Assembly (NCBI GenBank): GCA_963920765.1
Contig: OY987243.1
Location: 29,077,060-29,141,059, forward strand
Source of the DNA: Ulota crispa
Lineage: Eukaryota; Streptophyta; Bryopsida; Orthotrichales; Orthotrichaceae
DNA length: 64,000 nt
Direction: 5' to 3'
Below the pieces are notes generated by a model. That model saw nothing but the letters and a program-made list of their open reading frames with translations. It searched no databases and was not told the DNA's origin. Of the stretch, positions 36,796 to 48,301 are shown in pieces; the first letter of the stretch is position 1, and the number at the start of each line of letters is the position of its first letter. The position numbers and the translations under genes are program-made.

Positions 36796-38660
36796 TAATT
36801 ACTATGTTTTGATGTGTCACTAATTGCACCTTGATAAAAATTACTCAAAGAAGCTATAACTGATCATATTTATCCAAATGGGCAAGGGGGGAGAGATCCA
36901 CCTTCAAGGCAGTTGCAAGTTGCAACGAAATATCTATAAAATTAGCTCACAACGCTAAAAAGACTATTAAACATGCCGCAATTTGATCTAGCACTCTATT
37001 ATTCTCATTTCTCATAGCAATAAAAAAATCCAATGTGTCACAAATTGCAACTTAATTAACATTGTGCACATACGCAATGACTGATAATATTGTCCAAAAA
37101 GATAAGGGGAGAGAAATTCAATTTTAAAACAATTGTTCCCAAAGTGTTTATAAAATTAGCTCACACTGCCCAAAACATGATCAAGCGTACCAAACTTTAA
37201 TATAGCATTGTGTTATTCTCATTTCTCATAGCAATAAAAAATTGTGGTGGAAGTATAGGTAATGGAAGAGAAATTCAAATTTTAAAGCAATCATTAGAAG
37301 AAAAAATGTCCGCAATGATATGTTCAAATTGACTAAATGTGGCTAAATTTATAAAAAAAAATGTCCAAAATGACAAAAAATGACTAAATTGACAAATCCA
37401 AATTGACAAAAATTGTCCAAATTGACATTATTCCCTTACAATTAATTGTTCCCAAAGTATTTATAAAATTAGCTCACAATGCTAAAAGCAGTATCAAGCA
37501 TGCCAAGTTTTAATCTAACACTCTATTATTCACATTTCTTGTAGCAATAAAGAAATCCAATGTGCCACAAATTACAACTTAGTTAGCATCGTGTAAACAC
37601 TGAATGACTGATAATATTGTCCAACAAGATAAAGGGCGAGAAATTTAATTTTAAAGCGATTGTTATCAAAGTGTTTATAAAATCAGTTCACAATGCTGAA
37701 AGCATTATCAAGCATGCCGAATTTTAATCTAGCACTCTAGTTTTCTCATTTCTCATAGCAATAAAAAAATCCAACGTGTCACATATTGCATCATGGAAAC
37801 ACGCAGTGACTGATAATATTTGTCCAAAAAGGCAACGGGAACTCAAACTTTAAAGTAATTGTTCCTCGAATTGTTCCCATATTATTTATAAAATTAGCTC
37901 ACAATGCTAAAAAGCATTATCAAGCATGCCAAAATTTAACCTAGCACTCTGTTATTCTCATCTCTCATAGCAATGAAAAAATCTAACGCGTCACAAATTG
38001 CTTCATGTAAACACACAATGGCTGATAATATTTGTCCAAAAAGGTAAGGGGGACAAAAATTTAATTTTAAAGCAATTGTTGCCAAAGTGTTTATAAAATC
38101 AGCTCACAATGCTAAAATCATTATCAAGCATGCCAAATTTTAACCTAGCACTCTATTATTCACATTTCTCATAGCAATAAAAAAATCCAATGTGTCACAA
38201 ATTGCAGTTTAGTTAGCATCGTGCAAACAGGCAATGACTAATAACATTTATCCAATAAGACTATGGAAGAGAAATTCAATTTTAAAGCAATTGTTCCCAA
38301 AGTATTTATAAAAATAGCTCACAGTGCTAAAAAGCATTGTCAATCATGCCAAGTTTGAATCTAGCACTCTATTATTCTCATTTCTCATAGCAACAAAAAA
38401 AATCCATCTAGCACTTTATTATTCTCATTTCTCCTATCAATAAATGAAATCTAATGTGTCACAAATTGCATCATGCAAACACGCAATGATTTATAATATT
38501 TGTCCAAAAAGGTAACGGGAACAGAAATTCAAATTTTTAAGCAATTATTCCCAAATTGTTTATAAAATCAGCTCTCAGAAAAACATTATCAAGCATGCCG
38601 AATTTTAACCTAGCACTCAATTATTCTCATCTCTCATAGCAATAAAAAAATCGTGGTAGA
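36796..38660. repeat. satellite-like tandem array, unit about 210-216 bp, about eight copies
   Basis: Each unit carries AAAATTAGCTCACAATGCTA, TATCAAGCATGCC, CTAGCACTCTATTATTC and TCATAGCAATAAAAAAATCC, then a GCAATGACTGATAATAT segment. The CATAGCAATAAAAAA landmark recurs near 37014, 37224, 37540, 37756, 37968, 38172, 38388 and 38638. The larger gaps contain a small insertion (about 37300-37430) and a local duplication near 38400. Copies are diverged, so the array is old. Confidence 0.88.
37300..37430 (-). repeat. TGTCCAAATTGACA-rich insertion inside the satellite
   Basis: Short repeated words (GTCCAAATTGACA, AAATGACTAAATTGACAAA) interrupt one array unit. Nearly the same word set, reverse complemented, occurs in the copia element at about 54147-54290. 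Confidence 0.6.
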
Positions 38661-38710
38661 AGTAAGTTATTGCTATATTTCGAACCTTGGTGCTCCAATG
38701 GGAGCTCTCC

Positions 38711-38730
38711 CTAAGCGTAATTACGCTTAG
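38711..38730. repeat. perfect 20-bp palindrome just past the GLOX stop codon
   Basis: CTAAGCGTAATTACGCTTAG is its own reverse complement. It lies 36 bp beyond the stop codon of the glyoxal oxidase gene, inside its expected 3' UTR. Confidence 0.8.
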
Positions 38731-38766
38731 TAAGAGGTAATTAACCTTAGTTAGTACTAACTTAGC

Positions 38767-41700
38767 TTAACCCTCACTAATCCTCACCCACACGGCCTGC
38801 CCCGGCACGCCCGCCTGCACTGCGAAGAGCATGTACCAGCTCGGCGGAGCCACCGTCGCGCTCCTCGGAGCCGTCGCCCAGGTCGCATACGCCCAGCTCG
38901 GAGTCGACCACGGCGTCGTCGTCGCCAGCCTCGCCATGCGCTGCCCTTGCGAGTATGAGTGCGTGGAGAACGGCGAGCTCACCAAGTTCATCTCGAATTC
39001 CCCCTTGAGTCGATACGCTTTGAACACCACCAGGAACGTGGACCCGTACGTGATCGTCGTCGTGGACAGTCTCCGAATCGATGGCCGCAAACTATCGTAG
39101 CTGCGAGCGCCACGCAATTCTTACGGTCAGAAACAAAATCGCTTGCAATTCGATGAAGAAATGTGTAATAACGAACATCCAATCGCAAATGTCGCATTTA
39201 TTAGGGCAGAAGAAAACAAACATCTTAACCACCAATGCTTAATGCCTGCAATAGCGAGAATTTTAGATTAACTTACGAGAAATTGATTGAAGAAGGTTAG
39301 TGTATGTTCGGGGAGAGGATTTCTGATGAGAAGAGACAGAGTTTAGTGAATCTAGGGTCTCAGGATTTGTGAAAACTGGTGATGGACACGAATTACAAGG
39401 CTTCGGTTAACCTCTGAAGCTGCATGAATACTTTAAACGACCTGATAGTTTTTTTGAATGCGAGAAAATATATCGGGAGGAGGTTGGTGAGGTTACGTTA
39501 TAATCAAATTTGACAAGTTTTTGGAATCCATGAGTAGAATAGAATAGAGTTATGGAAATTGAACTAATGTAGGAGGCTCTAATCTGGATTAGGCATTTTG
39601 AACTGACCATGTAGGGTCACAAAAACAGAGCACAGAGGTTATTAAATGGGTCACATTTTTTATGTTTAGAAATTGTACTTGTGTATGCATTATTTTAGGA
39701 ACTTTAAAGAGTGACATGAGTCATATGAATCATTGTTGTGTGTGTTTATTGGTCATAACCAGTGTGTAGGGAGATTTTGAGCTTTTTCAACTAAAAGCCT
39801 ACATTTCTCAATTTCAGTAAGTTTTTTCAGTGGATGCACATGCTATTCTCCATATATTTACACTGGAAATTTTCCAAAAACTTAGTCGGTTTTTAGCTTA
39901 TTTATTTAAATTTCAGTCGGTTATTTGCACATTTCATTTGGTTGACTTTCTATTGTTTTTCAGCTCTCCCCGTTCATTGGTCATAATTGTGTTTAGATTT
40001 GTCTTTCAGTAAAATATAGATACATGTCATACTAAAATAAATGAAAACTTATTCTCAATCATGATTTGAGTATTAGAATATGGAATGGGTGCTTGAGAGT
40101 ATGGAATGGGTGCTTGCTTGCATGCTTTTAAGAGCCTTATTGGAATATTTTTGGCTTTGTAATGGTTGATTTTAGGACTCATGTACTCCATTTACAAACC
40201 GCCTTTGCATCATGAATGCTATCACCTATAATCAAGAATAGCTACCTATGCACCTTTTGCTTTGATAAGTTGTAGTTAATTCATACTAACTCAAAAAATT
40301 TCAAATCAAATGACCACAGAACTGTCTCTACCACAAATATTTCCATTTTACCAAGTTGCCCTGATTTTTCCACAGAAGCGCACCGCTAAGATGGTCCATT
40401 CACGAGCCTCCTACCTTATGTGAAAATTTTGAATGAGTTTCTCGAGGTCTAAGCAACAGAGGAGTGAAGATTTAGCGGTGTCAGGGTTAGAGACTTACAC
40501 GGAATCGAGATATGGCGGAGAGAAGGCCTCGACGCGCAGCTCAGTAGGAAATTCGCCCGTGAATGTATAAAACTGGTGCGTGTTGCTGCCGGCGATGAGA
40601 ACACGTCCATCTGAGAGGAGATTGGCGGTGGAGTGGTACATCCTTGGGATAGTCGAAGCGGCGAGCGTTCGGAATCTCGACGCTGCATTCCGAGTATCAT
40701 AAAGAACGGGGTGGAGCGCAGGCGCCGAGGCTTTCCCCCATCCCTGACATCCATTCCTGGCGCCATTGATAAGCAGCACATCGGCAGTCGGCAGAATGAG
40801 CATGTCTCCCATGGTGCGCCGCAAGGGCATCGTCTCCATGATCCAATGCGCATCCTCAGCCGTGGCAACGATTCTGCCGCAGTTATTCGACGCCGGCAAC
40901 GTCGAGCCGTCACTTTGCTGCGCCGCTCCGTACTGCGCTCCACCGCACACGAGCACCTCCGCCACGTTGAAATCGTTCGCATGATCCAACGGGAGCATCA
41001 CCGACGATCCAGCCGACGGATAATTCCGGGGCTCATTCGGAATTCTCGGGTATCGCTTTTGAATCTTGTTGTTTTTGTAGTCCAGTAGAATGGAGTCCCG
41101 GTTTGCGAAGATGAAGAGGTTCCCGTCCGGGAGCAGATGCACGAACGGGTACAGGTTGTCTGTTTGGTCGTCTTGCACGTCTTGTAAGAAGCTCAATGCA
41201 AAAGCTCCTTCGGTATTGGTTCGCTTTGGTACGAATTCGTAGGTGAACACGTTTCGTCCGCCGACGACGATCTGGCGTCCGTCTGGGAGCAGCTGGTTGG
41301 TGGCGTACCAACGACCGTCCGCAAGCTGCTCGGATTGGGACTCCTCCCAGTCGCAGGACTGGTATGTTGGACACGGGTCCAGGCGGCGAATCTTGTACAA
41401 GCCTTCGTTGTCGCCCCCTGTTTGTATCATGGAGCCGTTGGCGATGAACTGCCCGCTGCTGCACCAGGTGTTGGAGTGGATTGTCAATGGCCGGACGTCT
41501 CTGTTGCTTGGGTCCAGCATCACGGAATGCGCACTGCAGTCGTGCTTCAGCACCCGGTCGTTTGAATTGTCCCTGCAGTATCCGTTGGTGAAGTTGATCT
41601 CTGATGCGCCGATGTTGGTCTGGTCCAGCATGATCACCGTGTCGTAGTGCGTCACCGCTGTGTGCATGGATGCGATTCCTGCGTCTCCCACCAGGAGCGT

Positions 41701-41805
41701 CCATTGTCCTGCAGGTGCTTCTGCTGCATCCACCAAGCATGACGTCAACATCACCAGTGCCACATTGAACATGAATGACAAGCGAGCCCCATGAGGTACC
41801 TCCAT
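38767..41805 (-). CDS. GLOX: glyoxal-oxidase-like radical copper oxidase, secreted
   Basis: Family members oxidise aldehydes or alcohols and release H2O2, often in the cell wall. Two exons, 41805-40499 and 39100-38767, join at GT/C with a GTAAG donor and a TCGCAG acceptor. They give 546 aa, the usual family length. Residues 8-28 are a hydrophobic signal peptide. The N-terminal Kelch-like propeller is followed by the C-terminal Ig-like domain in exon 2. All five active-site residues are visible: Cys115 (NTWCSSG) and Tyr167 (GRWYAT) form the expected Cys-Tyr cofactor, with Tyr390-His391 (RMYHS) and His483 (FSTHSYS) as copper ligands. The stop in the intron (TAA within the donor) would truncate an unspliced product at 436 aa. 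Exons are much richer in GC than the surrounding DNA. Assignment is firm; the substrate is unknown. Confidence 0.94.
39870..39990 (+). repeat. dispersed repeat in the GLOX intron
   Basis: GCACATTTC.TT.GG.TGACTTTCT.TTGTTTT, with CGGTTCATTGGTC-like words, matches about 1900-2000 at the left of the window. The family was not identified. Confidence 0.55.
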
Positions 41806-42192
41806 TCTCGAACTAATGTAATAAATTTTTTACCCAGGACTAGGTACTATTTGCCAGGGATTGCGTAGCTACATGAGAAGTTATGTCTTTGAATAAACCC
41901 AAAGATTGCAGCAATGTAAAGGGCATGAGAAGTTATAATCCAATGCCTCATGAATTGTCAGGCTCTTTTGCAGTTTTGGCTCTTTTGCATGCCGGCGACG
42001 AATTCAATGTGATTCTATTGAATGGCAGAGCTGAGCTGATGCGCAAGAGTAGAATGGAGAAGCTTTGGGAATTTGAGCAGCTGTGGGAATGGAGACTGTC
42101 GTCAGCTGCAGAGTGATCGCGTTCTGAGAACTAGCATGTTGCCAACTGCAGTACGAAGCACTGGGACTGCGGTATGAACCGGTGTGGGTCGC

Positions 42193-42202
42193 TTTTATAA
42201 AT
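42193..42202 (-). promoter_or_regulatory. candidate TATA box for GLOX
   Basis: TTTATAAAAG on the minus strand, about 390 bp before the GLOX ATG. It fits a plant TATA box with a 5' UTR of roughly 350 nt, but no start site can be confirmed from sequence. Confidence 0.3.
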
Positions 42203-42204
42203 CC

Positions 42205-44444
42205 TTCATTGGCAGTTTGAACATTTTCTTCTGTAAGAGTAGTGCAGTCAGTGCATCTCATGCATTTCAGTTATAATGTCAGATGCAGGATTTTTTTGCA
42301 GTCTGATGTGTGCATGAGTAACTTTCTGCAGTTGACCCTGGGTCTCTCTGGTTCTGGTTCAAGCAAATGCGCGTAAAAATTAGACTGCGAGACTTGCTGA
42401 ATTTGCGCGACCCTCCCTTTGCCTTAACCAGCAGTATTAAATTTTCCAACGACGTTGAACTGTCTGTTGTGTGCGAATGTCTAAGGCCCCGTTCAGACTA
42501 GCGACTGGACAAAATTTGAAGGATTAGTTTTGTCCATTGTGTTCACATTTAGGGTTTGTCTAGTGCTTCAGCGTACCATGTCACCAGCCAATATAGTCAT
42601 GTCATCAAGCAAGATAGATATTGAAGTTTTGGGGCTTGCTATGAGGGTGGTTCCAAATTTGTTGGTAGATGAATACTCTTACTTTGTAGCAACTTTCTTC
42701 TTCAACACTCTTGAATGACGTGGAAGTGCTTTGGTGGATGAAAGACCAGGTGGGGTGCCACTTTTCTTGTTTCATCCAATCACTAGTTTGTGAACCAAGC
42801 CTTAAGGTAATAGCACCCATACATGAGCAGTCCCCAAAGCTGAGCCCTACTTTTGAGGTGTTCACCACTCCCTGTGAACCTAAAGTGGAGCAATGAATGC
42901 CACTTGCACAAGAAATTCTTGCCACATGTCAATTACTAAGTTGCTGTGAGATGGTCGGGATTGGGACCGTCAAGCACATGTATAGGAACACATCACAATA
43001 GTTTCAAGGTTAGTCTAGAGTTGCTAATAGGGATTGTATGAGCTGCAATTTTGCCCTTTAATATAAAATAATCTACAATATTTTTTTCCACAAAAATTAT
43101 GTTCCATGATAGCTTGTTGAAATGAAAGCCCTACTGATTTTTTCGTTGAATTTTTCAAGACTTTGAAGTACCCTAAACCCTTAAACGCTCAAATATGGGT
43201 GCTTTACTTTAACCATTGTGTGCCTAACTCAAAATTTGGTTTAGGTAGACCTACTCACACTCACAAGCTTGTGGTTTTTACAAAACTGAGATAACTCATG
43301 TGAGACCAATTATCATCACTAGGAACCCAAGTATCCCACTCCTTGCCACCCTTGTACCACCCTACCTTAGTTCTAATACATCATACTAGCAAGACCCAAG
43401 ACCCTATTTTCTAATACCTATAGATAGTATGTTGTTTGTGGGGTGCTCAAGGGTTAACTCTTATGAGCACCTCCAATGGAATTGGATTTTGAAGGCGCCA
43501 AATAGATCCTTTTGTGGATCCATGTTTATTGAAGGTTTTATTTTCTTGTAGTTATCACAACTGTGTGGGAGATACAGCAACCGACATCAATGAAAAGTAC
43601 TATGTGTCAATGTTGCAACTGTTGAGCAGTATTGATCAAAGTTTGAAGAATTGCCCAAAACAATAGGCAAAGTACCATAACAAAAACACAATACTTCATA
43701 ATCTTGAAAGTTAGGAAGCGAGTCCTAGACTGAAAAAATGCCAGATAATTAGAGGGCTCTTTTCACCTCCCATTAGCATTCCAAAAATTTTGAGTGCCAC
43801 AATGTCCAAAGTGTGGACCACCATGAGATGGATGAAGTACATCCAAATATGCTTACAAAGCAAATTTTTGTAGTTCATGTATGTCTGATATTATCATTGA
43901 TTGCTTGATGCGAGGCCTTGAATTGAATCATGATAGGATACAAGAAACAAAAAACTTGCAAAAATGTACATCTTTGTTTTTTGGAAACTTCTTAGGTTAC
44001 AGGTCGTTTTTGCCTCAAAAGCCCAAGATCTACATGCTACCCCTCCCTGCACTCTTACGGATGAAAGGACAACCACTGAGCAATTTTTTTGCCCTAATCT
44101 CAAGAAACAAAACATGTGCTTAAGTGCTGCTGAAATCTTAAAACTCCTTCCACAAAGGTCAAAAAATGAAACAACTACAGTCAAATGCGTTCTTCTAAAA
44201 AATCACTTGACGTACCCAGCACCTTCAAAAAGGGGATCAATGTTTGGAAGGAAGCTGCAAAGACATCCACCATTGGTTTGGACTGCAATTCTTAGATCAT
44301 CTTCTTCAGTGGGTTAGCTCAAACACCCCGTAATAATTCCACTTTGCTAATCATATGGTACAACTACCCTTGGTTGCTCCATTGTCGGGAAGAGAAAAAG
44401 AGAGGCACCTCTCTAAAATATTTCACTCCAGGCCTTGTGGCGTT
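42205..44444. other. gene-free region with repeat family E
   Basis: Sequence from about 42640 to 43270 recurs inverted at about 49020-49450. Shared pieces include CAATTGACATGTGG-type, GGTCCCAATCCCAACC-type and CCCTTAAACGCTC-type segments. A terminus GTGCTCAAGGGTTAA at about 43446 resembles the TTAA group. Frames at 43881-44317 give no recognisable product. Confidence 0.45.
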
Positions 44445-47400
44445 TCAATCGATGAGAGTGTTGATTGTCATTATACCTACAGCTGCTGCAACATGCCAGG
44501 CAGCATGAATGTAGGGAGCGTCTGGGTACATGTCATCCGCAACGAACAACGCCCCTCCAGCCAGCGAGGTTACTGCGTGCAAAGCGTGCGCCCCTCGAAG
44601 CTTTGGATTCTTAATCACCTTCTTCGCAAATGTGGCCTACACAAAACATGTGAATAGATTAGAAGTGCAAATAAGACAAGCATGGCTATGTGGCACTCTA
44701 TTCATGAATTTGCTAAGGATAGAAATAACAGACGCAAACTAGAGTATGGTGGGAAATCCACCGTTAACTTTTTGTACTTCTTTAGGCAGCATAAAACAAG
44801 CAATGCCAGTTTGAACCAAGACGACGCTATTTTGTGAGCACAAAACAGAAAGCCAGAAGATAACATTATTTTGTAAGCCTAAAACGGAGAGCCATAAGCA
44901 GTGAGCCAAGATTTTGTGAGCGGGAATTGATTCGAAGTTTAAAATCAATGAAAAGACTAAAAAAAAGCAAGTTTTGCAAGAGATAAGAATATAAAATGCA
45001 CAATTACAAGGCCCTATGTACAGAGTTTTAGGTGAAATTCAATATTCTGAAAAAAATAATCTAAGCTCACAGCTCATGAATCCTTGCTCACAATATAGCA
45101 TTCCTTGTTTGAACCACTAATGAGCCTTACTCATTAGTTTGATAAAAAAAGCTCTGGGGTTGATCCTCTTTCAGTGCCCCATACTGTATAAATAAATGCA
45201 AAGAAGATAGATGTGAAACATTGGTTATAGTGTGCATAAGAGCATATTCAATGGCTACAATGTTTGACCAATCTATACAAATGGTGAATATACTAATATA
45301 AATACACCCAATTGCGACCCTAACTCAAAAGTGACACCTATTTTTGCGTGACATGCACATGATCTGAGCATGAATACCTAGAGTTGCATTCAAGTGCACT
45401 AATAACTGGCACTTTGAGAACTCGAAGATTATTCATATGGTGTCTCAAAGTTACATGCTAAGATGCATTGGTGTTGTCTTCAATTGCTAGCAAGATCAGA
45501 GAGACATTTAGACAACGTAATGAAAACTCGAATGCTTATTTGATCACTTTTAGGAAAACATGGCTTATGTAGCTAACACGGACCTTACCGAATAACGCGA
45601 TATTCGTTAATTTGGGAAAAATGGTAAATTTTGGGACTTTCAGGAACTGAGTCAGGAAGTTTGAGGTGATCACCTCAAACCGACACGTGCCCTCACCTGA
45701 GAGGAGGCATTTGAGAGGGAAAAAATCTTAGTGGCTCAGATTGAATCTGATACCTTCGAATCTGGTTTTAAAGTAACTTTTTGGGTTTCAGGGGAAAACA
45801 AAGTGGGACCCCTGTTTTTCCCAAATTAACGAATATCGCGTTGAATAGCCAATAGAGTATGATATTCCAATTAGAGTTTAGTACCATGAACCTGCACGAG
45901 GTGAAAATATTACCTCCGCAAGTGCTGTGTGTATGGCAGTGACAAGGAGAGGCTGGAATGGCAGCATCATGATTGAGGCAAGCATCAAAGCCCTAGGATG
46001 CTTGTAGTCCTGCTGCACAGCTGCCGACATGCACTGCCACCACAGAATGTGTTTACACTTCATCACTTTGAATAAAGAGGTCCTGGACTTGAGTTTCCAG
46101 TATTCCGGTTAATATAAAGGGAAAATTTCATGGATACCCGTGAAGTTTGCCATATTTTCATAGATACCCCAGCTTTTTCAGAAATTTCACAAATACCCTT
46201 GGACCAAAATTTTCAGATGTTCTTTTTGTTGTGCATGTCACTTTCTTCTCCCTTTGTGCGCACACTACCTCTTATTTTGTTATGCATGCGCACAAAGGAA
46301 GAAGGGAAGTGGCATGCACAACAAAAAAACATCTGAAAATTTTAGTGCAAGGGTACTTGTGAAATTTCGGATAAAACAGGGGCATCTATGAAAATATGGC
46401 AAACTTCACGGGTATCCATGAAATTTTCCCTAATATAAACTACTCAATTGCAAACGCATAGAACTTGCCATATGACGTGCACTCCACGCATTTCCCAGAT
46501 CAGACGAAGCTTTAAGTAGTCTAGGGAGCTTTTTCATGATTGACTGGTCACCGACATTTTGCACGCAAACGGGAAAAAGGGTCACTTAATTCTACAGCCC
46601 TCCGTTGTACTCTCAATTTTTTTACTAGTTGAGTTTTCTGCTTAGGCAGATCAGGGATCGCCACCCCTTATCACCCCCCATGGGGGGCTTTAGTCAATTG
46701 CAATCGCATACTGTTTATAATTCAACTGTACGTGAGCTGCTCTATTAAAATGACTGCTATAACGAAAGTGAGAGAGGAGAGAGTAAGTACAAATAGGAGG
46801 TTTTACCACAGTCGAGGTGGCAATCATCGCATAATCCCCCCATCGTGTACCTTTCCGAGCCTCTCCACGGGACGTGTGATACAAGGTTGAAGCCATGCCC
46901 ACCCCAATCAATGAATTGGAATACATTGTAGTGGAGAGACTCTTCCTGCAAAAGATCGAAGGTACTCAATTCACTGAAAGGATATGAATTAATGGACGGC
47001 ATTAGGGACCACTTATGAGACACAACACAGACGTAATATTCCATCTACATGTAAAAGTAAACTTCCTCTTTACTTGTTGATAATCTTGCTCATCAGGTTT
47101 AATCCTAAAAGTGCCAAACAAAAATACAAAACCCACTTTGAAGAGTGATACGTGTCTTCTTTCATAGCATAGTCTTCATTTTAAAATTTATTGGTGTATT
47201 TTATTACTTTCCGAATGCTTTATTTCAAACTCATATAGATATGAAAGAACTTTTGGCCATTTGCGCACGTAGGGGTTAAATAGATCGAAATTCATGAAAA
47301 ATTGCGCTTTTGACAAGCACGAGCAGGGTAAACATCATTCTTGAGTGGGTTGGTACTTTGCACCATTGAAGCAAGAAAACAGAAATCAACGTTTCCTTAC

Positions 47401-47611
47401 CATTTCTTCAAAAAGGTCATTAAGGGTATGCTCAAGAATGTTAGAAATGAAAAGAAATACATGTTTAGCAGAAATGAGGAGTCTGATCATTTGGACAAGA
47501 TTTAAGAGCAGTGGAAAATTACTGAAACGTACCGAGGGACTCGGAGGCCAATGAGGACGAAAGGAACGGAAGTGGCAACATTGACAAGAGTCTCGAACAC
47601 GGTATTATCTC
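44445..47611 (-). CDS. multi-pass membrane protein with CREST-superfamily motifs (3' portion)
   Basis: Four exons join in frame: 47611-47533, 46945-46807, 46033-45914 and 44636-44445, ending TGA. They give about 175 aa with five or six hydrophobic spans. The visible motifs match the CREST hydrolase superfamily (alkaline ceramidase, PAQR, Per1): S-x3-H (ASTLYH), an Asp in the next span (RWGDYAMIAT), and a C-terminal H-x3-H (YIHAAWH) near an FVADD loop. These residues bind a metal ion in characterised members. The N-terminal exon is unresolved: the first firm exon enters in phase 1, and no upstream exon was found with the right phase. All three introns carry mobile elements. Substrate and compartment cannot be told. 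Family placement is inference from motifs; the exon chain itself is well supported by phase and residue character. Confidence 0.75.
44818..45106 (+). mobile_element. MITE family G, copy 2, perfect 9-bp duplication, in an intron
   Basis: GTTTGAACC flanks it at 44809-44817 and 45107-45115. The ends AAGACGACGCTATTTTGTG and CAATATAGCATTCCTT are inverted repeats with mismatches. The 9-bp duplication suggests a Mutator-like origin. The body matches 10607-10862 and 62793-63030. Confidence 0.82.
45594..45842. mobile_element. TIR element, 28-bp near-perfect ends, in the same intron
   Basis: AACGCGATATTCGTTAATTT, followed by GGGAAAAA at the left, is present as its exact reverse complement at the right end. 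No clear target duplication. A degraded relative is at 35375-35580. Confidence 0.75.
46119..46430. mobile_element. 312-bp foldback element with perfect 9-bp duplication, in an intron
   Basis: Both sides are flanked by TAATATAAA (46110-46118, 46431-46439). The arms are about 150 bp: GGGAAAATTTCATGGATACC at the left end is exactly mirrored at the right end. Complementarity continues through GTGAAGTTTGCCATATTTTC, AAAATTTTCAGATGTT and TTTGTTGTGCATG to a centre near 46265. Target length suggests a Mutator-like foldback. Confidence 0.9.
47099..47279. mobile_element. TTAA-flanked short element, family T, in an intron
   Basis: The ends TTTAATCCTAAAAGTGCCAAA and TTTGCGCACGTAGGGGTTAAA are imperfect inverted repeats. 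About 173 bp lie between the TTAA sites. It sits in the intron between the first two firm exons of the CREST-like gene. Confidence 0.6.
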
Positions 47612-47867
47612 CTGAAACCAAAGTGGACAAGGATCAGGAATTTATAATGAGGTTCTGTCCTGTCTCCTATTGCAAAGCAGCACAAGGTTGGTGCAGATGA
47701 CCAGCGATCTTTACAGCATCAATGTCCAACCAAATTACAGAAAATCTTGGTATATATGAAAACCAACAACAAAAAAACTCATTTTGGTGAGTTGTTTATG
47801 GGACACGCAAGCAATAACCAAAATGGCACTGAAGACTTTCTTCTCAAAGTTTGAGAGAAACGTTAGT

Positions 47868-48301
47868 TCAGATAACTCGCCTTCTTTCCCAGAGTAAACT
47901 GTTCGCATCCACGACGGTCTCTCTTTCCAGGTCTTCTTGCAAAACCGATGTATGCGTTGAATTTTTAGGACTTGGCCATCCTTGGATCCAGTATCTCTGC
48001 AAATATAAAAAAGAGGGTCATCTTCCAGTCCCAGCAACATCTAAAGGCTACACAAATAAAATAAAAAAAGTCCAATGGCTTATTTGATAGAAAAGCTTAC
48101 GACAAGGCGACGGTCTCTTCTGCTGAAAATTGGTAGGTCTGTTCTACATACTGGCTGCCTAGCTCTTCAACTCCATAGAGAGGCTTTGGATTTCGTTTTG
48201 ACTGGCTCCATGAGACCATCTTAAGATTCCCAATCCCCCTTTTCTCCTTGCAGTTCTGAAGCTGAAGGTGATGTTGATAGTATACGTTACACCCTCCTTG
48301 C
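47868..48301 (-). CDS. two coding exons of an unidentified gene, 3' end
   Basis: Exon 48301-48101 (contains GGCNVYYQHHLQLQNCKEK and NPKPLYGVEELGSQY) has good acceptor and donor signals and ends in phase 2. The next exon starts at an AG/AG acceptor. With the second AG (47994) it reads YWIQGWPSP, then LERETVVDANSLLWERRRVI, and stops at 47868. With the first AG (47996) it reads a different frame that stays open past 47740. The first reading looks more protein-like. It may be a gene of its own just upstream of the CREST-like gene, or a 5' part of it joined through a junction I could not find. A possible 5' exon is 50011-49951 (donor CTCTG/GTAAAC), but its phase does not fit directly. I do not recognise the protein. 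Confidence 0.5.

Noticed and set aside
36796-38660. CRISPR-like array
   Set aside because: Repeats of 200+ bp without short direct repeats and unique spacers are satellite DNA; the genome is a plant's.
40449-41740. Several long frames overlapping the GLOX exon on both strands
   Set aside because: They are GC-rich shadows of a well-supported coding exon and have no family resemblance.
42486-42520. GGCCCCGTTCAGACTAGC as a Tourist/Harbinger terminus
   Set aside because: It looks like a MITE end but no matching inverted end or target duplication was found.
43881-44317. Possible transposase-like frames
   Set aside because: Short overlapping frames on both strands with no motif I could tie to a transposase family.
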